Shown in pieces: positions 20,645 through 33,108 of a stretch of DNA of 64,000 nt. This DNA is from Cyanidiococcus yangmingshanensis (Eukaryota; Rhodophyta; Bangiophyceae; Cyanidiales; Cyanidiaceae), in contig VWRR01000007.1 of the NCBI GenBank assembly GCA_013995675.1, positions 186,001 to 250,000 on the forward strand, given 5' to 3'. The position numbers and the translations under genes are program-made. Positions within the stretch are counted from its first letter, which is position 1. Each line of letters opens with the position of its first letter. The notes under the pieces are model-generated. The model was not told where the DNA came from. It was given only the letters and a program-made list of their open reading frames with translations, and searched no databases.

Positions 20645-22003
20645 ATGAAGCCGAAAAAGCTAGCCCGTTATTTGGAACGTGTTTCCAAAAGTGGCTTTCC
20701 CTGCGTTTTGTGTCCGAAGCGTGGCGGGGCCCTGAAAGCGCTCGGCCCCCGCACGAGACCTCTCCATTCACGCGACTCGCTTGACAACCCGACATCTGGT
20801 CCAAAGAGTCAACAAACTGACGTCAGCCATGAGATCATCTCGACAGATCGGAGCGATATCGAAAAAGGGAGCCAAACCTTGGAGCCGGATGAAATCTGTA
20901 TGGCTCATGTCGCCTGTTTGTACTGGCTGTTGGCGACACCGAACGAGAACGAGACGGTCTCAGCCTGTGTTCAACGAACGCTCCGCGAACTTGAACAACG
21001 CGGTGACTTGTGCTGGATGCAGCAAGTACGGGAACATGCACCTGAAAAGTGTATTGTCTGCAAACAACGCGGTGTCGGCATCTGTCTACGGTGTGCGGCC
21101 CCAGCATGTGACGTCACTTACCATGTAACGTGCGCTCAACAGGTGCCATTGTGGATGGACCTCGGCACGCGTCAGAGCCTCTGTCCCAAGCATACTCGCT
21201 TACGCTCCCTGAATACGAACGAGGTGTCGACGTTGGCGTTGTCTCAAACGGACGTGCAGCTGGAGACGCCACCAAAACGACGACGTGGTCGACCTTCGCG
21301 CGCTGAGACGCGGCAACGGCATCTTGGTTCAGAGGCTGGACCGAAAGCGATCCACCAGCTGGAACAATCGCCTGAGAATGCTGCACACGAACCAGCTGTT
21401 GGACAGGATGCCAAGGCGCCCATCGAAGCTGGCGAGTTTTATCGAAACCTTCGACAAGGTCGTCGGGCGATGGAGCGCTTGCGTACTTTGGCGGACCTGG
21501 TATGGCGACGAGAAATGGTGAAGCTGGGGCATGCAGAGATCTGCTTTAAGTATCTCAAGCGATCTGTTGCAGCGCATATGCGTCGCGACGAGCAGACAGG
21601 GTTCAACGCGTCCCCGCGCTCGCAGCTCAAGTCCACAAAAGCGTCGCGGATACCCGACAGAGGAGTCGCATCGCCGCAGGCGTCGCCCAAGCGGCGTAGA
21701 ATTTCTGGTGCAGCTTACGAACGTCACATACTCGCAAACAATAGATCGTTAGAGGAGGAGGAGGAGGAGGCGCATGCACGACCCAGGACGAGTCAAACGA
21801 GCACCGACCCAGAGATCAAGCGTGAACACAGAACCCAGTCTATTGGTACGCCCGCGATCGCCATGCCAGCACCTGTCCAGGTCGGGGCGCCCAGCCAGTC
21901 GATGCAGGCATCCCTGCGTTTGTCGGGTTTCGTGGGGAGTGCCCTCCGCGTGGCTGGTGCCGCTTTTCGATTCAGTCGTGGGAACGGTAGACAAGGCACC
22001 TAG
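20645..22003 (+). CDS. Extended-PHD (ePHD) chromatin protein lacking the paired PHD finger
   Basis: A 452-residue protein from the first ATG of the frame. Near residue 20 it begins an extended PHD module of the BRPF/JADE type: FPCVLCPKRGGALKAL, a long insert, AHVACLYWL, then CIVCKQRGVGICLRCAAPAC and YHVTCAQQVPLWM. In BRPF and JADE proteins this module always follows a classical PHD finger; here no PHD precedes it. The open frame reaches 75 codons further upstream without an ATG. The C-terminal half is basic, with an AT-hook-like RRRGRPSRAE and a Glu run (EEEEEE) near residue 378. Such modules bind histone H3 or nucleosomes in histone acetyltransferase complexes. It converges on a minus-strand gene that ends with the missing type of finger. 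Confidence 0.82.
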   Translation: MKPKKLARYLERVSKSGFPCVLCPKRGGALKALGPRTRPLHSRDSLDNPTSGPKSQQTDVSHEIISTDRSDIEKGSQTLEPDEICMAHVACLYWLLATPNENETVSACVQRTLRELEQRGDLCWMQQVREHAPEKCIVCKQRGVGICLRCAAPACDVTYHVTCAQQVPLWMDLGTRQSLCPKHTRLRSLNTNEVSTLALSQTDVQLETPPKRRRGRPSRAETRQRHLGSEAGPKAIHQLEQSPENAAHEPAVGQDAKAPIEAGEFYRNLRQGRRAMERLRTLADLVWRREMVKLGHAEICFKYLKRSVAAHMRRDEQTGFNASPRSQLKSTKASRIPDRGVASPQASPKRRRISGAAYERHILANNRSLEEEEEEAHARPRTSQTSTDPEIKREHRTQSIGTPAIAMPAPVQVGAPSQSMQASLRLSGFVGSALRVAGAAFRFSRGNGRQGT

Positions 22004-22531
22004 TCCGCCCCTGCTATTCCAGCGGATGGATGTGTGATGCGTCTCGAGAGCTGCTCGTCATCGTCTGATCGATTGTTCTCCCGCTCATATCGAGGTTCAA
22101 GTCCAGCGCCAACGCGAGACATGAGCGAGCACCCTCTATGATCAACGCCGAGTCGCGTCGGCTGAGTGGCAGCTGTGCCGGCTCAAGATAGAATGCAGAA
22201 TGTGCATCTCGGCAGGGGAGGACACGCTCCAAACAGAGGCACTTGGTGTGCGTGTGCCTGGACGCGACTGCTGAACCTCTGCAGCACCAAACGAGGAGAT
22301 TTCACCTCTTCTCTATCTGGGAGGTTACATCTCCAGCGTCCCTTGTGCCTATGACCAATGATCGTTTCGTTCGCACCAAGGTGCCAGCAGCAGCAACAGG
22401 ATTCGTTCTGAATGTTTTGGAGCCATCTCCATGATGCGGAACACCAAGAGATAGGCGCGTACGAACGGCTACAAAAAGACGCCAGTTCAAGATCCTGGCT
22501 TTTTGGTGTCGCTGACCATAGGCGCATCTGT
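22004..22531. other. Convergent intergenic region between two PHD genes
   Basis: Between the stop codons of the ePHD gene and the double-PHD gene. Minus-strand frames here do not contain Cys spacing that would complete an ePHD. It may hold an inversion breakpoint (see findings). Confidence 0.4.
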
Positions 22532-25500
22532 TTACGCGGCGCTCATTTGGGCGTCGGATTCGAGGCAAACGAGCAGCTGGCATGCGTCACAGAACCAGTC
22601 TCCGGGGGGGATCTCCGCCACTCCATAGCATTGTTGGTGGACACCAACGCCACATCGATCGCAGAGAATAATGTCATTGCCGGCTTGGTCACAGTCACCG
22701 CCGCCACATACATCACATCGAGCATTCATGGCGATAAGCATCCGCGTATCCACTGCTGCCGGCGACTCCGAACAAGGTAAATGAGCAATGTTTTCGATCG
22801 CGCCGGGCTGCTGGGCTGCTCGTTCTCTCTCCATGAGGTGTAACGCCAGATCGGCTTCCACTTCAGCCATGGATTGCGGTGGGCATGACTCCAACCGGGC
22901 GAGACCTCCGTGGCGTTGCGTTCTTGGCGGACGCATGGCACCGAGTGCGGTCTCTTCACGACCATGATGAACGACAAGACCGGAGTCTGAGCGTCCACTC
23001 CTTAACGTGCTCAGCTCCCGAAGACGACGCACACACGCCTCCTGCTCCTGTTCCAGTCGAACCAACTGAGCCTGATTGGCTCGATCTTTTGCAGTTCGTT
23101 TCGCAAGCATCTCCCGATCGTTGCAATTCTTCATCGATATAGGGACCAGCTGTTCCCACTTGGAACACAACAGCGACCTTAATGGCGACCTATTTGAGTG
23201 CAACGGACGTTCCGATTCCATATCGAGATTCCTGGATGGGCGTGTCGGCAGGCACGACCCGATACCAGAGCAGCGCGAGACCTCTTGCCTCCAGCGACGA
23301 TGGTTCACGCGCTGTTGGAGACTCGGATTTCGGCCAACCGTACTCGCCTTCGATCGCGATACCACTTTGATCGATCATCATTCGAAAACGAAGCCGTGCT
23401 GTCGTCGGCTTGTTACCCGTCTTGGTCGTGTCTGCGACCCGGGACGATTTGGCGGAATCGATCGCGTCGTCGTGGTTGTGGTCCGACTCTTCGAAATGAG
23501 CGAAACTGCTCAACCAGGCGAGGGCGTTCGTCGTCGCCAGTGTAGTCTCTTCCGTCAGATCCGCATCTGGGCTGGACTCATTCTCACTGATCGACGGCTT
23601 GTCGGTAGGCTCCCGTTTTTCAGAGAACACGACCGATGCCTGATGTGCAAGCACCTGCTCAATTTCGCCCATGATCGCGCCCAGCCGTTGTGCCGACACC
23701 ATGGCCGGTGATCGGCCAACAACTGTTCCGCGACGAGTTTCAAAACTCGCCGCTACCCGGTTGAAACGGCAGAGCGCGTCATAGAGTTTGCGGCTCACCG
23801 ATCGGCAGAGGCACGCTTGGCAAGAGAAGCCGTTGCTGTGAATATGCTTGAAGCGTTGCTTTGCCTTCTCGAGCGCTTCGAGACCAGACATGACGCGAAC
23901 GCGCAGCGTGCGTAGATACGGTCGCAATTCGTTGCGTTTGTGAAGCTCTCGAATTTTCCGTGGCGACAAGTCATACTCATGAGTCACTGCAGGTTGCCCA
24001 GCGCCCAGAGGCAATCGTTCGGGAGCGGGAGCCGACGGATTATTGATGGCCTTCGTCCGCTGCACTGGTGTGGATAGTCGGTGCAGTGCTTTTCGAGTGT
24101 GTTCACGGCAGAAACAAAGCGCCACGACAGGGACCATGCTTCTCCAGTGCGCGCTCAGTCGATATGCGTCCTGAGCTCTGCTCTGTTTGAGCATAGCCTC
24201 AAGGGACTCTCGCTCGCTAATTAGAAAGAGATATCCTCCTCGCCGGCCGCAACTTGCGTGAAACGACGCACTGCAGTCCGCCCAGTGGCAGCGAATCACG
24301 CCGCCACAACCAGTCGACTTGTGACAGATCACACATCGCAAGTGTCTGCGATGCGCCGGGATCTTATCAAGCCCAACAATAGGTTCCATGGTGCCCATAT
24401 CTCCAAGGCTTGTATCTGGTGCGCATAGCGCGCAAAAGATATGCGCCCATGCTCCATTCGTAGCCGGTTTCAAAGCCCCAGTAGCGGCACCACAGAGCGA
24501 ACAACGGATGCTTTTGCGCAGCACTGAGGCCGCTCGGCGTGACGGGGCATGCGCGTACGTCTGCTCACAAGGACGACAGAGCCATTTTGTATCTACCAAC
24601 CGGTCTGTGTGCTCCACTCTTTCGCTAATCCCATAACATGCCTGATGTACGACGGTGCCGCATCCATGGCAGCGCCATAGCCGATTCTCCTTTGATTGCT
24701 CGCTGGATATGCATACTTCGCAGGACCGTTCAACTGCTCCGCCTCGGTCGGGCTTGATCGGGCTATGTAAACCGTCTCCCTTTGCTGCGGTGCTTTGGAT
24801 TTCGCTGCCTAAGAAAAGAACCGCCGGCTTGAAAAAGACCGGATGTGCGAGGCCAGCTCCCCGACAGTTGTCGTCAAGCTTGTCCGAGATCAGGTCGCTA
24901 CTGCGTAAGGCCGACTGGCTCTCCAAATGAGCGCCCAAAATAGATGCCTCTCCCGCAGCGTCGTTTTCTGCAAGCTTCGGCTTATCCGCGGACAACTGCT
25001 GTGCACGCAGACGGTTTCGCAGTACACAAGCTTCACAAACGATGCCTCGACGATGGTTGTGTTTGGCGCGCGCCACTGCGGCCTGCATTGGATCAGTCAT
25101 CAAATTCGGGCGATGAAGCGGAAAGCTCCTTACGCACCCAGGTGGCGTTCGATGCAAACTGAACCAACCTACGAGCGTCTTGGACCAGCCATTGCCAAGC
25201 ATACGAACCGTTGCAAGGACTGGTTAGCAATGCTTGAAGTTTGCTCGCGGTTGCCGGCGGCAATTCGAGCATCAAAAGTTCTGCAGGTTGAATTGGCTTG
25301 AAGCAACGGGTGACTGGTGGCCATCTCCATAGCTCTTCACAGCTCGTGGGCCAGTGAGATTCAGCAAAGTAGGACAGCCACTCTCGATCGTTGGCAGGAT
25401 CATCGCTCCAAAAGGCGTGATAGGCACTAAAGAACTCTTTCGATGCCTCAAATGCGTTGCTCTTCTCAGTTGGAGCTATCGTCGTGGTCGTCGTGCGCTC

Positions 25501-26019
25501 TTTTCGCTGCTGTGTCTCGGACCAGTGACGATCGGATGGCGATTCTGGCGACGTCGTCTCCATGGTCACGTCGACGAAAGCGTTCACTCTCAAGTCGTCA
25601 ATCGCACTCATATCCGTGTCATTTGTTGCCGACTGAGACTGGTCTGGTGGAATGGCATGCAGCGATGACGTCGAAACACTCGATGCGAACGTGACGCACG
25701 ATGTATCTCGGCTCGCTGAATGCGACGTATTGTCCACTCTGTGATTGGCGACCTGGTCGACGCACATCAACTTCTCGGCCTCATTAGCTGCGTCGAGAAT
25801 TGCAGCCTTACGAAAAGAAAGCTGTCGAACGCGACGTTCGCGTTGCGCCATGACCCCAGTGCCCGTTCTCAGCGGTCGTCTACGCCAACTAAGCACCTCC
25901 TCTTCGCGGTGAACACGAGCCCACTTTGGTCGTCTACCAAGCGGCTTGCCTCCAATCTCAGCAGCCGTCTTTTTTCTGCCTCCCTTGCGACCACGACGGT
26001 CGCTTCGCACGACAGACAT
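22532..26019 (-). CDS. BRPF/JADE-like protein with PHD-ePHD cassette and a second PHD (frame broken)
   Basis: Starts at ATG 26019 with a basic N-terminus (RRGRKGGRKK). Three frame segments follow one another (26019 to about 25130; about 25130 to 23190; about 23240 to 22532), each change being one extra base without splice signals. The second segment has a full cassette. Its PHD has CEVC, CHGC, HQACYG and CRPC. Its ePHD has CSLCGAATGALKP, AHIFCALC, CVICHKSTGCGGVIRCHW and FHASCGRRGGYLF. The third segment starts with a charged helix (LVRLEQEQEACVRRLREL) and has a second PHD: CDVCGGGDCDQAGNDIILC, HQQCYGVAEIPPGDWFCDAC. It stops 14 codons later, with no ePHD. This is a nuclear histone-reading subunit by family. 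Two adjacent genes instead of one cannot be fully excluded at the second seam. Confidence 0.8.
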
Positions 26020-28658
26020 GCGCTGCTGCCTCGGAGATACTATAGCTCGAAGCTATGCACGATCCAGCAACCACCGCTAGGCCAACAGACGTCCACAAAA
26101 CCGCAGCGCGCCGTGCACACAAGCAAATGCGAATGAAGTCTACAGAACGCACACTTTGCTACCCGACAGCGCGCACACGCAGATCCACGCACGGACCGGT
26201 GAAAACTCAACGGACTCGTGAGACAAAAACTTGCTGCGGCATACACCAACTTATGCAGCCGACTTGACCAAACTGGTCAGCAACCCTCAATCAGCTACAC
26301 AGACCCAACTCAGAAAAGTCACGAGAGTTATCTCCGCCTCGTTTTAGACAACAGCAGACTTTCCAGCGTCGTCCGCCCAGCCTTCCAACCTTGACAGTTT
26401 GAACGAACTCGAGGGACGACCTGTGTGCACATCCGTGCTGCCGCGATGCGTGTCGACGTGACGTAACGTGACGTGACGACACGGACGTCAGGCCCAAAAA
26501 AATCGGCGGGCTGCGTCTCTTCGCGATTTCGAGCGCCACGCGCCCTTTTCTCTCGACGATCGGTGTCGCGTGCTGGGCGGCGGTCGGTGCGCCTCCAAGA
26601 GATCGTACACTTTGGGATGAATCTTGATCAATAGGACAGGGTATGGACGGGTGCTTCCATCGCCCCCGGGTTGGCGCGCAGGCATCTCGCTGCGAATCAA
26701 GCTGGATTCGGGTCCGGCAATCGAGCACGAAACGCGAGCTTTGCAGGAGCTTTGCAGGTTATGGCACCCTGGAGCTGCGTGCGTGGATGAGACGAAAATG
26801 GTGACTGATCCAAGTTGTGATGAGGTTACGAGTTGCTATCCGGTTGCAGGCAGCTATTTCCCGGTTCGCTGTTTTGAAAACTTGTCGTGGTCGTCTCAAT
26901 CTGAGACCGTACGAATAACTAGGGTTTGTGTTCTGGCTTCAGTGCTCGAGTGTCAGCAGTTCTGAAAGCAAGATGAGTACTGATGATTCTTATAATCTGG
27001 AAATGAGAGTAGCGGCGAACTAAATATGGTTGGACGCCGATGGATGGATCCCGGTCGGCGGCGTTCGATGTGGTCTTGAGTTGCTTGTTCCCTGAACTTG
27101 CAAACGTTCAGACTGCGTTGCGTTCTCTTACTTTTGTGTAAGCTAGGGCGCGTATTCGGCGTTGAATGTAGCTTGCAAGAGTTCGCGATCAAAGTTATTG
27201 GTGGGAGGTTACTGAGGTGCCAGTGCAACGCTCCGCGCGCTTCAACAGTCTTGCAGAGGGCGCGCTTCAAGTGACCTGACTTGGCGAGGATCTGTGAACA
27301 GTCCGAGCGACCTCGCTTGAGCTTGCATGTTGCAACATGGTTGAGCGGTTTCAGGGGAGACAAACCGACGTTTTGCCAATGTCTTTGAGGCCCTATGTCG
27401 TCCGCCTCTTCCCGCTCAGATGATGCTCCGAGAAGGCGATACGCGATGGCGTCATCGATGCCACATCCAGCTAGCGAGGTGTTCATACTGGCCATCCAAT
27501 GTTCCTCTCCGATCGATCCAAAGGCCTCCGTGGGCCGAGACTCATAGCGCTTTGCTTGGACGCAAAGCAGCATGCGCTATCATTTTGCTTGCGAATGCGA
27601 TACCTGGGAGCTATTGGCGTAACATGGAACTGGACCGCGATTTAGCCCAAACGAGATACAAATCCGAACCACTCGCTTCAGTTCCGTAGAGGCTCCAAAA
27701 GACTGTAAACCGAAAGAGCAATAGGCTATGCGATGTGGCAAAGACGGCGTGCGCTGCCACGGAATGCAACGCTGGCGACGTATTCGGTACAGTGCTTGAA
27801 ACCAGTCACATGCCCGGTTTCGTCGTCACTGTTCCAAAACTTTCCGAACCTGCGCAGTACGTGCAGCGATGAAGCACGATCCCCGGTGCTATAGCATACA
27901 AACACAACCGAGCCTCTTTGATACGCTAAGCTTTATCAAAATCACGTCTCGAGATGCCCTCTCACCAAAAACGAAAAGCGTACCCGCGCTATCCCTGAGC
28001 TCGGTATAGGGTAGGAACCTTTGCGATTCTACAGATATCTCGTGTACGTGTCGCGACTACCTCTGCGACGAGATAGTTTTCCGTGAGACACACCGATGCT
28101 GACGTGCAGGGCTGCGTTTGACCTCAGGGGCCCATCGACGGTCACATGTCCTCTGACACCATCGATAGTGCAATAGGATACAGACATCCCATTAAACTCA
28201 TCAAGATGCATCTGTCTCATTCATGAGGTCGTCATCTTCCCCATAGATCCTTGCGAGAAGAACAGCGCTTGTTGAAGCAAGACCTCTCGAGCGCCTCGCG
28301 CGGTACACGACGTTTTCGCGCCCCGTCGGCGAGCCGAACGCGCGTCGTTTCGGAACGCGTCGATTGCGTCTCCCTCTGGGGACGCTCGCGAACTCGCTCC
28401 TGTTGGCACCAGCGTGTTCGCAGAGTTTCCTTGGAGTTCGTTCTTGAGCAGCACCAGTGAAGCTATCTTGGAGAGTCAGTTTGAGCAACGATCAGAAAGT
28501 AGTACAGGGAAATCATCTAGTTTCGACAGGGTTTCGGTGGGCGGTCTCGATCGGAAACGTCTCCGAAGGTCGCAGGTAGTCCTGCGGTGCAGTGCGCGCC
28601 GCTGGCACTCCTCGAGTCGCAAGTTTGATCGCAGGAAGACCCAGAAACTTCCGTGAAC
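26020..28658. other. Unusually long region without a recognised gene
   Basis: Over 2.6 kb between the divergent PHD and CRM1 genes, several times the usual spacing here. Frames such as 26953-27573 (-) lack domain, ATG support or coding-like composition. No tRNA or known snRNA core was spotted. It contains the ACGT cluster listed separately. Confidence 0.4.
26454..26489. promoter_or_regulatory. Cluster of ACGT-core elements
   Basis: Five ACGT cores occur within about 33 bp (26456, 26461, 26466, 26471, 26485), including TGACGTAA and GACGTCA. These are bZIP (CREB/ATF, TGA, G-box) binding cores. They lie about 440 bp upstream of the PHD gene start. Function is inferred only from the motif. Confidence 0.25.
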
Positions 28659-31600
28659 ATGTCATCTGTGGATGGCACAGCAAGCGTTGACGGGTCGGGT
28701 CACACTGGAGTTCTTTTGGACTTTTCGCTTCCTGATTCAGAGTTTCTGCAACAGCTTGAGGCCAAGGTGCAGCAGCTTTATGGGGCGCGCTCTGAAGAGG
28801 AGCGCAGGGCAGCCCAAAGTGAGCTCACGGCGTTTCAGATGCATCCACAAGCTTGGGTGCGTGTTGATAAGATTCTCGACGCGAGCGAAAGTAGCGAGCC
28901 GTCCAAGTTCTTTGCGCTACAGGTACTCGAGTCACTGATCAAGTATCGATGGAAGACGCTACCAACAGAGACGCGAGAATCGATCAAGCTCTATGTTCAA
29001 AACAAAGCCATTCTGCTGTCGTCATCAGCAGGAGTCACTTCGCGCGAGAACGAACTTTTCTCTCCAAGCTGAATCTGATCCTGGTGCGGATCGTTGCCCA
29101 GGAGTGGCCTTCCCGATGGCGCACGCTGATCACAGGATATCGTGAACGCCAGCAAAACCTCACCAACACTGTGCTGAGAACAACCTGAATATATTACGAC
29201 TGTTGAGTGAGGAAGTCTTTGATTTCTCTGCCGGTCAAATGACTCAGGAGAAAATCGATGAGCTGAAGACCACTTTCAACCAAGATTTTAGCGAAGTATA
29301 CGAGCTTTGCCAGTACGTCTTCGCTCAGCGAGCGATTCTGCAACAGATGCAACCGTCGCTGCTCGTGACAACCGTGCAAACGCTAGAGAAATTCTTGTCC
29401 TGGATTCCCTTGGGCTACATTTTCGAGACCGATCTCTTGGAGATTTTGTTGGAGTTATTCGATTATTCGTCGGAGCTGCGCAACGGTGTCATGCGATGCC
29501 TCGTTGAAATTGGCTCCCTCTCCGTAAGCCCAGAGTACGACCAACGTTTTGTTTTCCTTTACCTGAGCTTTATGTCGAAACTTGCTGTTGCGGTGCCGCT
29601 CGAGGTCGATATCGCTGCCCACTACGATCAGGCCAGTGAACCGACCCAGAACTTTATCATGGATTTGGCGCTGTTCTTCAGCGGTTTCTTTGGCGCACAT
29701 GCCTGCGCTGCTAGAGAGATCCCTCGACCCGGCGCAACGCCAAGCGCTTGTCACCGGCAATATGTACCTGGTGAAGATAGCCCGAGTGAACGACATTGAA
29801 GTGTTCAAAGTCTGCCTAGAATGGTGGCGTAATCTGACGGAGAGCCTGTACCAATCGCTCTTTACGATTTTGGATTATGCGGTTGGGGAACGGGTGCCCG
29901 TCCAGCTGGACCCTGATCGACCAGCGCTGGAGCGGTTGGAGGACCAGCACGTGCGACGCCAGCTCTACGCAAGCGTCCTCTACCAGATCGCTCTGGTGAT
30001 GATCCAAAGAATGGCAAAGCCCGAGGAGGTCCTCATCGTCGAGGATGAAAACGGGGAGATTGTTCGAGAGACCACCAAGGACACGGATGCGTTGGCGTTG
30101 TACAAGACGATGCGAGAGACATTTATTTTCCTGACCCACATCGATCCGTTAGACATCGAGACGATCATGATCGAGAAACTTGACCGACAGCTTGATGGGT
30201 CAGAATGGAGTTGGCAGAACCTCAATACGCTCTGCTGGGCGATCGGTTCGATCTCTGGAGCCATGAGCGAAGAATCCGAGAAGCGTTTCCTGATCCACGT
30301 CATCAAGGACCTTTTGCGACTCTGCGAAGAGAAACGCGGCAAGGATAACAAAGCTGTCGTCGCGGCGAATATTATGTACGTTGTAGGGCAGTATCCACGC
30401 TTTTTGCGAGCACATTGGCGCTTCTTGAAGACAGTTGTGAACAAGCTCTTCGAGTTCATGCATGAGCTGCACCCCGGCGTTCAAGACATGGCATGCGATA
30501 CGTTTCTCAAGATTGCGCAGAAATGCCGACGGCAGTTTGTGATCGTGCACTCGGGCGAACATCAATCGTTCGTGAGCGAGATGTTGGAACACCTCGAGAA
30601 CACCATCGGGGATCTGGAACCACATCAAGCGCACTCGTTCTACGAGTCCGCAGCGACCATGATTAGCGCAGAAACCGAATGCTGGTACGCGAGAAGACTA
30701 CATCAGGCGTCTCTATGAGACACCGAATCGACGCTGGCGAGTGCTACTAGAAGAGGCTATGCTGGACGAGAACGTACTTCGTGAGCGCAATCGCATGAAA
30801 GAGCTCGTGCATATCCTGCGCATGAATGTACGCGGCGCCCAGGCGCTTGGTCCTTTTTTCTATCCACAACTTGTCCATTTGTACATGGACTTGCTCGCAC
30901 TGTACCAGCGCTTTTCGCAGATGGTTTCGAACGCTGTGGCATCGGCCGGCGTCATTGCGACCCGCAGTGCCGACGTGAAGAATATGCGCGCTGTTAAGAA
31001 GGAGGCCCTTCGCCTTGTCGAGACCTTCTTTGAGCTGGTCGATCGAGACCCACAAGTGCTCCGCGCCGCTGCTGAACAGTTGGTGGAGCCGCTTACCGAG
31101 CCGGTCCTGGGTGATTATGCGCGGTCTGTGCCCGACGCCCGAGATGCCGAAGTGCTCACTCTGTACGCCGTCATCGTAGAGCACCTGCGACCATACTCCA
31201 ATACATTGACCCTGCTTGTCCCGATCATATTCCGTTCTTGTTTCAATGCCACTTTAGAAATGATCACGACCAACTTTGAGGACTTTCCAGACCATCGGAT
31301 AGGTCTTTTTCAGCTTTTGCGGGCAATCAACGCTTCTTGTTTTTCCGCGCTCTTCTCGCTGGATCCGAATCCGACCACGGCTGAGCAATCATTCCAGCTC
31401 GTGATCAATGCCATTGTCTGGGCATTCAAACACACTGAGCGCAACGTAGCGGAGACTGGTTTGCAGACGCTGCTCGAGCTGTTGAGGAATCTGGAGACCA
31501 GCGGCTATGCGGAATACTTTTACGAACGCTACTATCTCTTCATTCTGAACGATATTTTGGCCGTGTTGACGGATACGCTGCACAAACCAGGGTTTTCTCT

Positions 31601-32006
31601 CCAGGCGCAGGTGCTCATGCATCTGTTCGTGGCGGCTCGGCGAGGACAGGTTCGTCTGGCGCAGCCAGGGGCCGACGAACGTCCCTCAGCGACGACGCTG
31701 GCACCTTCAGAGGACGCGATTCGCGAGCACCTCCAGAGCCTGTTGGAGAACGCCTTCCCCAATATGGGTCCAGTTGCCGTTCGGCAGGTTGTCGACGGCA
31801 TGTTCGCCTTCCTGGATGACGAGCGTCTCTTCAAACAGCATCTACGTGATTTCCTGGTTCGCACGAAGGAATTCCTTGGCGGTGATAACACGGATCTCTA
31901 CGAGGACGATCGACGATCACATGAGGCGCTGGCACAAAGGGTTTTGGCCGCTGTTCCTGGAATGCAGAATGCGATCCAAACTGCGGACTCTGAGGAGGAC
32001 GATTGA
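28659..32006 (+). CDS. CRM1: Exportin-1 / CRM1 nuclear export receptor (four frame breaks)
   Basis: Karyopherin that exports NES cargo with RanGTP. Segments in order match animal CRM1 from end to end. They include LLDFS near the N-terminus, [53 protein letters not shown] and [14 protein letters not shown]. Next come [20 protein letters not shown] and [20 protein letters not shown], then [20 protein letters not shown] and [11 protein letters not shown]-like [32 protein letters not shown] and [24 protein letters not shown] close the match before an acidic tail. The frame changes near 29025-29060 and 29120-29172 (one base missing each), and near 29690-29706 and 30672-30685 (one base extra each). 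No splice signals are present. A gene this conserved should be intact, so sequencing errors are the likely cause. Confidence 0.96.
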
Positions 32007-33108
32007 TTCGCGTTCGTCGCGCGGCCTTGTATGAGCACACCCTGAGTGAGATATGCGTAGGGCCTGGCTCAATTCGTTGACGATATCGATGCGCTCGCAT
32101 GCAATGTGAACGACAGCGAACATGACTCAAGATACCTCAGCGGGTTTGGTCGCGTTTCAGCTCTGCTTTCGTGCCCCTGGACCAGTTCCGCACCAGTCGT
32201 TGGCGTTCCAGCGCCTGGTTCGTGGCGTTCCATGGATTCGAGACGCGTCCCTGCACCCGATACCAGCTCGAGAGTCTTAGCAACGATTCTTCACAAACGC
32301 AACTACATCGACGGTACATCTGTGTGGATTTTTCCCGGGATACGCTTTTCTGTAAACTGAGGTCACTCGAAACGCCGACGACCTGGCTGAGTCTCGGAGG
32401 TCGCCGAGCTGGCGATCACGAACCCATGCCCTGTATCTCAACGAGTCGCCGTGCGTCAACGCTGCAAAGACAGGAATGCTCCGCGCTCTTACTCGAATGA
32501 GGAGATTGTCTTAGGAGAGATACGTCGACGATGAAGCTGGATGCATCTTTCTGAACGTTCGATACGACGCATCCGTTGGTTGATTCCAGCCACCCGTTCC
32601 GTGTGCGACCGACGCCAATGCACATGCGTGCGCGATGGATGGACACGCATGGATAGCATGGGCACGTTCCCGCCACCGAGGACGCGTTGCGTGCACTGGA
32701 CGGACACCATCGGGTGCCGGCGCTCGAAACGTGCCGTTCACGTGGATTCGAGGCTGCAGTAGCCGGGCATCGGACCGAAATGGATATGCACTGGGAGATG
32801 ATAGAATCGAGCGTCGGATCGTATCAACCGTACAATCACCTTTATAATCTCTTTGCCGGGTCGCTGTGGTGAATACAGCGTCCTCAGAGACGTGAGGCGA
32901 TAACAAGGATGTATCGGTGCGCGCGCGTCGGCATTGCCTCGTAACTCGCGCGAGCCCTTGAGCAGGAAGCTCTGCATGGCAGTTTGCGGACTGCAGGTCG
33001 ATCCATACTGCCTTGGAGCTACACTGGACCAGGATGGGGATCTGCAGCGCATCAGGGTCCTTCAACTGGCGCTGCTCTGGAACGCTCTCAACCGAAGGCG
33101 AGTGTTCG
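32007..33108. other. Intergenic
   Basis: 1.1 kb between CRM1 and the PPR gene. Only overlapping short frames without recognisable content. Confidence 0.4.

Noticed and set aside
26953-27573. 206-codon minus-strand ORF in the 2.6-kb gap
   Set aside because: No supporting ATG context, no domain, and composition typical of non-coding frames here.
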